Source of the DNA: Alphaproteobacteria bacterium
Lineage (GTDB): Bacteria > Pseudomonadota > Alphaproteobacteria > Sphingomonadales > Rhodothalassiaceae
Length of the DNA: 27,599 nucleotides
Direction: 5' to 3'
Assembly: GCA_003695555.1 (NCBI GenBank)
Contig: RFIU01000136.1
Coordinates: 1-27,599 of the forward strand
Part shown: one piece after another, positions 22,771 to 27,599 of the stretch
How the letters are laid out: every line of letters begins with the position of its first letter
How positions within the stretch are numbered: the stretch's first letter is position 1
Translations under genes and position numbers: made by a program
The notes under the pieces: model-generated
Seen by the model: the letters and a program-made list of their open reading frames with translations, nothing else
Database searches by the model: none
What the model was told of the DNA's origin: nothing

Positions 22771-23865
22771 TCATCGCCTGCCGGAAGAAGATGCCGCCGG
22801 AAGTGTGTCGGTGACCAGACGTGCGCCGGCATGTGCGTGCCAGTGCGTGAGCAGAATCCGGGCCGTAGCTTCGTCCAATCGGGGGCCGATCGCTACCGGC
22901 AGGCCCCTTCGCTGTTCGCCCGTCTGTCGCACCGCCTTCCAGTCGATGCGGGAAAGAAGAGCAGGTGGCAGCGCTTGGCGCACCACTTCCGTGATATCGA
23001 GAACCGGATCAAAGGGCATTGCGTGCCCAGCGTCGAGCGCCCGGCGCTGCGCGGGCGATGGGGCGACTTCCAGATAAGGGCGCCGGTCGCCGGCCGGACC
23101 GATCCCGATCTTCACCGGCGCATCGATGATCCGCACCCGGTCCCCGCGTGCGAGAAAGTCGAAGAGCACCGCGATGTCGCGCGGATAGAGCCGGATGCAG
23201 CCGCGGCTGACCGTCCGTCCAATCGACAGCGGATGGTTGGTGCCATGCAGAAGATAGGACGTCTGCCCCAGCCGCAGGGCATAGCGGCCGAGCGGATTGT
23301 CGGGCCCGGCCGGTACCGCCTTGGGCAACCAGGGATTTTCCCGACGATGCGCTTCGGTCGGATACCAGGCCGGCGCCGGGATGCGCGCGCCGATGGCGAT
23401 CTCTCCCAAGGGAGTCTCAAGCCCGTCGCGGCCCAGCGAGACGGGAAAGACATAGCGTATTCGCCCTTGCCCGTCATAGGCATAAAGACGCAGCTCGCCC
23501 CGATTGACGATGACCCGTGCACCGCGCGCGAAGGGGGCGATATGACGCGTCGGGATCACGATCCGGGTGCCGACCGGTGGCACCCAGGGATCGATGTCCG
23601 GATTGGCCGCGCGCAGGGCCATGTAGCCGACATCATAGCGTGCGGCAAGGCGCAGGAAGGTCTCGCCCTCGCCTATGCGATGATGGACGAGTTCGCCGAC
23701 GACCTCGCCCGGCACCGCCGCCGGCGTCGCCGCTCGGGACGGCGACCAGGACAGCGGAAGAAGCCCGACAAGAATGACCAGCACAACGACAGGAACAGGC
23801 GCCAGGATCCCGCCACCTTGTTTCAATCGTCGCATCTGACGAAGGTTCCTTTTCCTGCCCATCAT
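22771..23865 (-). CDS. LysM/YkuD L,D-transpeptidase
   Basis: This 364-residue protein has a signal peptide or anchor (about 19-41), a LysM-type domain (about 62-107, HRIGEGETFLRLAARYDVG) and a YkuD catalytic domain (about 117-237). The catalytic motif HGTNHP then SRGCIRLYPRD gives H207 and C223. The enzyme acts in the periplasm and cross-links peptidoglycan 3-3 or attaches proteins to it. A C-terminal extension of about 125 residues after the catalytic domain is unassigned. The pair of ATGs at 23865 and 23862 follows GGCGGGAG; the reading frame is open to 24096. A homopolymer of 8 G lies 21 nt before the start on the coding strand. It diverges from flgI. Confidence 0.93.
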   Translation of the reverse strand: MMGRKRNLRQMRRLKQGGGILAPVPVVVLVILVGLLPLSWSPSRAATPAAVPGEVVGELVHHRIGEGETFLRLAARYDVGYMALRAANPDIDPWVPPVGTRIVIPTRHIAPFARGARVIVNRGELRLYAYDGQGRIRYVFPVSLGRDGLETPLGEIAIGARIPAPAWYPTEAHRRENPWLPKAVPAGPDNPLGRYALRLGQTSYLLHGTNHPLSIGRTVSRGCIRLYPRDIAVLFDFLARGDRVRIIDAPVKIGIGPAGDRRPYLEVAPSPAQRRALDAGHAMPFDPVLDITEVVRQALPPALLSRIDWKAVRQTGEQRRGLPVAIGPRLDEATARILLTHWHAHAGARLVTDTLPAASSSGRR

Positions 23866-24009
23866 CTCCCGCCTTGGCGGCGCCTCCCCCCCCATGCCGC
23901 CGGCATGATAGGCCGCCATGCAGGCAGACGCCAGCAAGCGATGCCGGGGGGCGATGTCAAGGGGCGGTGCCAGGGGGGGCAGGATCTTCCCCCGCCAGCG
24001 TGTCGCGCG

Positions 24010-24024
24010 GCAGGCAATGCCTGC
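24010..24024. promoter_or_regulatory. Palindrome GCAGGCA-A-TGCCTGC, candidate activator site
   Basis: A perfect 7-bp inverted repeat with a 1-nt centre lies about 95 nt upstream of the sigma-54 -24 element. Sigma-54 promoters need an enhancer-binding activator, generally bound 80-150 nt upstream of the start, and flagellar ones in Alphaproteobacteria use FlbD-type activators. The position fits such a site; the sequence has not been matched to a known one. Confidence 0.4.
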
Positions 24025-24110
24025 TCCAACGCCGCCACCGAAAGCCGCAAGAGCGATACAATGACCTGAAATTCCAAGAAAATTCGTCATGACCAAATGA
24101 ACTCAACATC

Positions 24111-24126
24111 TGGCACGCTTCTCGCA
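24111..24126 (+). promoter_or_regulatory. Sigma-54 (-24/-12) promoter of the flgI operon
   Basis: TGGCAC at 24111-24116, N5, then TCGCA at 24122-24126 gives the invariant GG-N10-GC spacing of RpoN promoters and deviates from TGGCAC-N5-TTGCA by one base. It lies 44 nt before the flgI ATG, so transcription would begin near 24137. Class-specific sigma-54 control of flagellar basal-body genes is known in Caulobacter and relatives. Confidence 0.75.
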
Positions 24127-24169
24127 TGATGATGCAGCGAACAGGAACCCTCCATAGGGAGGCACCCGC

Positions 24170-25372
24170 ATGTCGAATGGCAGAAGGGCCCGCAAGATGA
24201 AGCATCGTCATTTCATCAGGGAATGGAACGCAGTTCGCTCGATAAGCCGGATATGCCGGATCGGCGCAGCGGCTACGCTGATGCTGACGCTGGTACCGCT
24301 GCTCGGTACCGCCCCTGCCAAGGCCGCCGCCTCACGTCTGAAGGATCTGGTGATGGTGGAAGGCGTACGCGAAAATCAGCTCGTCGGTTACGGACTCGTC
24401 GTCGGCCTCAATGGTACCGGAGACACGCTTCGCAACGCCCCCTTCACCCAGCAGAGCCTGGAGGCGATGCTCGAACGGCTCGGCGTCAATACCCGTGACG
24501 CCCAGAACGTCAAGACAGACAATGTCGCCGCTGTCATGGTCACCGCCGATCTGCCGCCCTTTGCCCGGCAGGGCAGCCGCATCGACGTCAATGTCGCGGC
24601 GATGGGCGATGCCGACGACCTGCGCGGCGGTGTCCTGCTTGTCACCCCGCTGCTCGGCGCCGATGGCGAAGTCTATGCCGTCGCCCAGGGCCCTGTGGCG
24701 GTTGCCGGCTTTTCCGCGCAAGGAGAGGCCGGAAGCATTACCCAGGGGGTACCGACCTCTGGCCGGATCGCAAATGGCGCAATTGTCGAGCGTGAGCTCG
24801 CCTTCGACTTTTCCTCTCTCGACCGGCTGCGTCTCGCGTTGCGCAATCCCGACTTCACCACCGCGCGGCGTATCGCCGAAGCGATCAATGACCGGCTCGG
24901 CGGCCCGGTGGCGCGGATGCTTGATCCGACGACGGTCGAACTGCAGCGTCCGCTCGGCTACATGGGATCGATGGCGGAACTCGTGACCCGCATCGAACAG
25001 GTCGAAGTGGTTCCCGACTTCCCTGCCAAGGTGGTCATCGACGATCGCTCGGGGATCATCGTCATGGGTGCGGACGTGCGCATCTCCGAAGTCGCCATCG
25101 CCCAGGGAAATCTCACCATTCGGATCAGCGAGAATCCGCAGGTTTCGCAGCCCGGTGCGCTTTCGGGCGGCAAGACGCGCACCGTGCCGCGCACCCAGAT
25201 CGAGGTCGATACCGGTCAGGACCGTCGCCTTGCCGTGCTCAGCGACGCGGTCACGCTTCAGGATCTCGTCGATGGGCTCAATGCGCTCGGCATCGGCCCG
25301 CGCGACATGATCTCGATCCTTCAGGCGATCAAGGCGGCAGGCGCCATGCAGGCCGAAATCGAGGTGATGTGA
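24170..25372 (+). CDS. flgI: Flagellar P-ring protein FlgI
   Basis: FlgI forms the periplasmic P-ring around the flagellar rod. The 400-residue precursor has a basic N-region and a hydrophobic signal ending near APAKAA (about residue 53). The mature protein begins SRLKDLVMVEGVRENQLVGYGLVVGLNGTGD, the family hallmark. Further signatures are SRIDVNVAAMGDADDLRGGVLLVTPL, GRIANGAIVE and LRLALRNPDFTTARRIAEAIN, and it ends in RDMISILQAIKAAGAMQAEIEVM. The ATG at 24170 has a good GGGAGG Shine-Dalgarno. The stop overlaps the possible start of flgJ. Confidence 0.98.
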   Translation: MSNGRRARKMKHRHFIREWNAVRSISRICRIGAAATLMLTLVPLLGTAPAKAAASRLKDLVMVEGVRENQLVGYGLVVGLNGTGDTLRNAPFTQQSLEAMLERLGVNTRDAQNVKTDNVAAVMVTADLPPFARQGSRIDVNVAAMGDADDLRGGVLLVTPLLGADGEVYAVAQGPVAVAGFSAQGEAGSITQGVPTSGRIANGAIVERELAFDFSSLDRLRLALRNPDFTTARRIAEAINDRLGGPVARMLDPTTVELQRPLGYMGSMAELVTRIEQVEVVPDFPAKVVIDDRSGIIVMGADVRISEVAIAQGNLTIRISENPQVSQPGALSGGKTRTVPRTQIEVDTGQDRRLAVLSDAVTLQDLVDGLNALGIGPRDMISILQAIKAAGAMQAEIEVM

Positions 25373-25788
25373 CGATGGACGCCGGCGCGCTTTCGCTTCC
25401 TCCTCCGATCGTTCCGGCAGACGGTGCAGGCATCGCCCGGCAGCCGCGCTCGATGCGCGAGGCGGCCGAGGATTTCGAGGCGGTATTCCTGAGCCAGATG
25501 CTCGCCCCTGTCTTCGAGCAGCTCGGCGAGGATCCGCTGATGGGTGGCGGCTATGCCGGCAAGGTCTATCAGAGCCTGCTGGTAGATGAACTCGGACGTT
25601 CCATGGCCAAGGCCGGAGGTGTCGGCCTGGCCGACGCCGTCTATCGCGAGCTCGTCAAGGCACAGGCCGCGATGCAGGCCGGCCCCGACACGGCAGGACC
25701 GGCTTCGCCGGATGGCGCGACCGGAAAGGAACGAGAGGCGGCAAGCGGATCCGCCGAGCTGATCCGAACAGTCGAGGATGAGCGATGA
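25369..25788 (+). CDS. flgJ: Flagellar rod-binding protein (FlgJ N-terminal domain only)
   Basis: This protein of about 139 residues contains the rod-binding domain of FlgJ: EDFEAVFLSQMLAPVF, GGGYAGKVYQSLLVDELGRSMAKAGGVGLADAVYREL. The C-terminal muramidase of gamma-proteobacterial FlgJ is missing, as is usual in Alphaproteobacteria (CheL in Caulobacter), so another enzyme must open the peptidoglycan. The N-terminus is ambiguous: GTG at 25369 overlaps the flgI TGA (GTGA), while ATG at 25375 also follows GAGGTG. The final 25 residues or so are low-complexity. The stop overlaps the next start by 4 nt (ATGA). Confidence 0.9.
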   Translation: MTMDAGALSLPPPIVPADGAGIARQPRSMREAAEDFEAVFLSQMLAPVFEQLGEDPLMGGGYAGKVYQSLLVDELGRSMAKAGGVGLADAVYRELVKAQAAMQAGPDTAGPASPDGATGKEREAASGSAELIRTVEDER

Positions 25789-26258
25789 AGAATGATACCG
25801 TCCAGCCGGCGACCACCGGCGATGCTCCCCTTGAGGGACCGGCCGCCCGGCTCGTCTCGCTGGGCGAGCAGATCGGCCGTCTTATCGATGAGGAAGACGC
25901 TCTGATCCGCAGCGGCCGGATTTCCGAGGCCGAGGCCCTGACCGGTGAAAAAAACCGGCTTGCCGCCGAATATCACGAGACTCTTCGGATTCTGCAGAAA
26001 GAGGCGGACCGCTGGCTGGGTCCGGCCGGTTCGCCACGGCGTGAGCGCCTGCGCACGGCAAGCGATGCCCTGCGCCGGCGGCTGCGCGACCATGCGCGGC
26101 TGGTGCTGCGCTGCAAGGCGCTGACCGAGGGCATCATCCGCACCATCGGCGAAGAGGTCCAGAAACGCCGGCAGCCACTTGCCCGATACGGGCCGGCCGG
26201 CCGTTCCAGCACCCTGATGCCGGAGCCGACCAGCCTTGCCATCGACCGACAGCTTTAG
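25785..26258 (+). CDS. FlgN/FlbY-like flagellar protein
   Basis: This 157-residue, mostly helical, charged protein is the third gene of the operon and overlaps flgJ by 4 nt. Residues 22-55 (ARLVSLGEQIGRLIDEEDAL) and following form a heptad-like coiled coil, and a second helix pair (RERLRTASDALRRRLRDHAR) follows. This fits FlgN-type chaperones, and the flgI-flgJ(cheL)-flbY order known in Caulobacter supports it. No catalytic motif is visible. The family call rests on helical pattern and gene order, so treat it as probable. A terminator hairpin follows at 26309. Confidence 0.7.
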   Translation: MKNDTVQPATTGDAPLEGPAARLVSLGEQIGRLIDEEDALIRSGRISEAEALTGEKNRLAAEYHETLRILQKEADRWLGPAGSPRRERLRTASDALRRRLRDHARLVLRCKALTEGIIRTIGEEVQKRRQPLARYGPAGRSSTLMPEPTSLAIDRQL

Positions 26259-26308
26259 GCGCCATGCTCTTGCCAGCCCACCAAGAGCGACCAGCAAATA
26301 AGATGGCG

Positions 26309-26341
26309 AGGGCCCGGCCGGAAACATTCCGACCAGGCCCT
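26309..26341 (+). terminator. Intrinsic terminator of the flgI operon
   Basis: The arms AGGGCCCGGCCGGAA (26309-26323) and TTCCGACCAGGCCCT (26327-26341) form a 15-position stem with a 3-nt loop, followed by TTTTCTTTG. Two positions are C-A mismatches when read on plus and G-U pairs when read on minus. The T-run on plus marks the end of the flagellar operon; it may also slow transcription from hppA. Confidence 0.75.
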
Positions 26342-26384
26342 TTTCTTTGCATCCATCGGATGCGCGGCGCTCGTCGCCTTTCGA

Positions 26385-27599
26385 TCAGTGAGCGAGGAAG
26401 GCGATCAGCAGAAGCGCCACGATATTGGTGATCTTGATCATCGGATTGACGGCCGGGCCGGCAGTATCCTTGTAGGGATCACCGATCGTGTCGCCCGTCA
26501 CCGCGGCCTTGTGGGCCTCGGACCCCTTGCCGCCAAACTGACCGTCTTCGATGTACTTCTTGGCATTGTCCCAGGCACCACCGCCCGCCGTCATCGAAAT
26601 GGCGACGAACAGGCCCGAGACGATAACGCCGAGCAGCAGCGCGCCGAGCGCGGCGAAGGCGGAAGCGCGGTCGGCGATCGCCTCGATCACATAGAAGGTG
26701 ACGATCGGGGCGAGGACCGGCAGCAGGCTCGGCGCGATCATTTCGCGAATCGCGGCACGGGTCAGCAGATCGACGGCGCGCGCATAATCGGGCTTTTCCT
26801 TGCCTTCCATGATGCCCGGATGCTCACGGAACTGGCGACGCACCTCTTCGACGACTGCGCCACCGGCGCGGCCCACCGAGGTCATCGCCAGCGCCCCGAA
26901 CAGATAGGGCAGCAGGGCACCGAGGAACAGGCCGACGACGACATAGGGATTGGCCAGCGAGAAGTCGATCGAAAGCTCGCCAAAAAAGTGGTTGAGGTCG
27001 GCGGTATAGGCGCCGAACAGCACCAGCGCGGCAAGACCCGCCGAGGAGATCGCATAGCCCTTGGTCACCGCCTTGGTGGTGTTGCCGACCGCATCCAGCG
27101 CATCGGTGCGGTTGCGTACCTCATCGGGCAGTTCGGCCATCTCGGCAATGCCTCCGGCATTGTCGGTAACCGGCCCGTAGGCATCAAGCGCGATCACCAT
27201 CCCCGCCAGCGCCAGCATCGCGGTGGCCGCATAGGCGATGCCGATGACACCGGCGAAATTGTAACTGACGACGATGCCGGCGGAAATGATCAGCACCGGG
27301 ATCGTCGTCGATTCGAGCGAGACGGCAAGGCCCTGGATGACATTGGTCGCATGACCCGTCACCGAGGCCCGTGCGATCGAGCGCACCGGCCGATAGAAGG
27401 TGCTGGTGTAGTATTCGGTCACTAGAATGATCAGGCCGGTGATCACGAGACCGACGAGCGCGCTGTAGTAGAGATCCCAGCCGGTAAAGCTGAGCGCACC
27501 GTCGTTCAGCACGAACTGGCGATCGAGCCCACCTTCGCCCAGCACCCAGCCGATCGCGAAGGGCATCGCGACGACCGATAGCGCGGCGGTGACCAGGAA
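26385..27599 (-). CDS. hppA: Membrane H+-translocating pyrophosphatase, 3' part
   Basis: Only the C-terminal 404 residues are inside the window; the frame stays open through the right edge, where the translation continues FLVTAALSVVA before an internal Met at 27566. The protein hydrolyses pyrophosphate and pumps ions across the inner membrane. Diagnostic blocks are YGPVTDNAGGIAEM, RTDALDAVGNTTKAVTKGYA, GGGAWDNAKKYIE and GDTIGDPYKDTAGPAVNPMIKI. The K in GNTTKA is the signature of potassium-independent H+-PPases, as in Rhodospirillum. It runs convergent to the flagellar operon and ends just beyond its terminator. Confidence 0.97.
   Translation of the reverse strand, partial: FLVTAALSVVAMPFAIGWVLGEGGLDRQFVLNDGALSFTGWDLYYSALVGLVITGLIILVTEYYTSTFYRPVRSIARASVTGHATNVIQGLAVSLESTTIPVLIISAGIVVSYNFAGVIGIAYAATAMLALAGMVIALDAYGPVTDNAGGIAEMAELPDEVRNRTDALDAVGNTTKAVTKGYAISSAGLAALVLFGAYTADLNHFFGELSIDFSLANPYVVVGLFLGALLPYLFGALAMTSVGRAGGAVVEEVRRQFREHPGIMEGKEKPDYARAVDLLTRAAIREMIAPSLLPVLAPIVTFYVIEAIADRASAFAALGALLLGVIVSGLFVAISMTAGGGAWDNAKKYIEDGQFGGKGSEAHKAAVTGDTIGDPYKDTAGPAVNPMIKITNIVALLLIAFLAH

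Noticed and set aside
21841..24069. 742-codon open frame on the plus strand
   Set aside because: It is antisense to coxS, GST and the L,D-transpeptidase, has no recognisable domain and is Arg/Pro-rich, as expected for a shadow frame in high-GC DNA.

Overview
The window is high-GC, gene-dense bacterial chromosome with no tRNA, rRNA, CRISPR array, insertion sequence or phage gene that I can support. It looks alphaproteobacterial. The evidence is the rpmH-rnpA-yidD-yidC-engB cluster with a nearby argB, a potassium-independent type H+-pyrophosphatase, a flgI-flgJ(rod domain only)-flgN-like flagellar operon behind a sigma-54 promoter, and a CtrA-like box. I cannot name the genus. About 31 protein genes can be supported; the last one (hppA) is cut by the right edge.

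Layout. 35-2437 (minus): a MerA/lipoamide-dehydrogenase-like flavoprotein and a VTT (TVP38/TMEM64) membrane protein. 2438-2849: divergent control region with interleaved inverted repeats and a sigma-70-like promoter for rpmH. 2850-6353 (plus): ribosomal protein L34, RNase P protein, YidD, YidC and EngB, a tightly packed ribosome and membrane-insertion cluster. 6486-10587 (plus): flavin amine oxidase, secernin-like C69 hydrolase, and a soluble GAF histidine kinase with a cysteine-rich sensor motif. 10629-14782 (minus): anchored nitrilase-family hydrolase, ZIP metal transporter, argB (1 nt from the ZIP gene) and an LpxR-like outer-membrane lipid A deacylase. 14783-15489: a long AT-rich control region with palindromes and repeats.

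15490-19301 (plus): an outer-membrane porin, a small PstS-like periplasmic binding protein and a methyl-accepting chemotaxis protein. I read these as a candidate uptake-and-sensing module: the porin admits a solute, the small protein binds it, and the MCP reports it. 19314-22647 (minus): GST, then the small (2Fe-2S) and medium (FAD) subunits of a molybdenum hydroxylase without the catalytic large subunit, then a 24-codon leader ORF that is a diverged copy of the start of the next gene, then two paralogous PaaI-like thioesterases. 22771-23865 (minus): a LysM/YkuD L,D-transpeptidase. 24010-26341 (plus): inverted repeat, sigma-54 promoter, flgI, flgJ, flgN-like gene and terminator. 26385-27599 (minus): hppA.

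The items I consider most worth following up are the porin/binding-protein/MCP module with its AT-rich control region, the duplicated translational start before the thioesterase, the cysteine-rich GAF kinase, and the CoxS/CoxM pair lacking CoxL. All functional calls come from reading motifs by eye; no database search was run.
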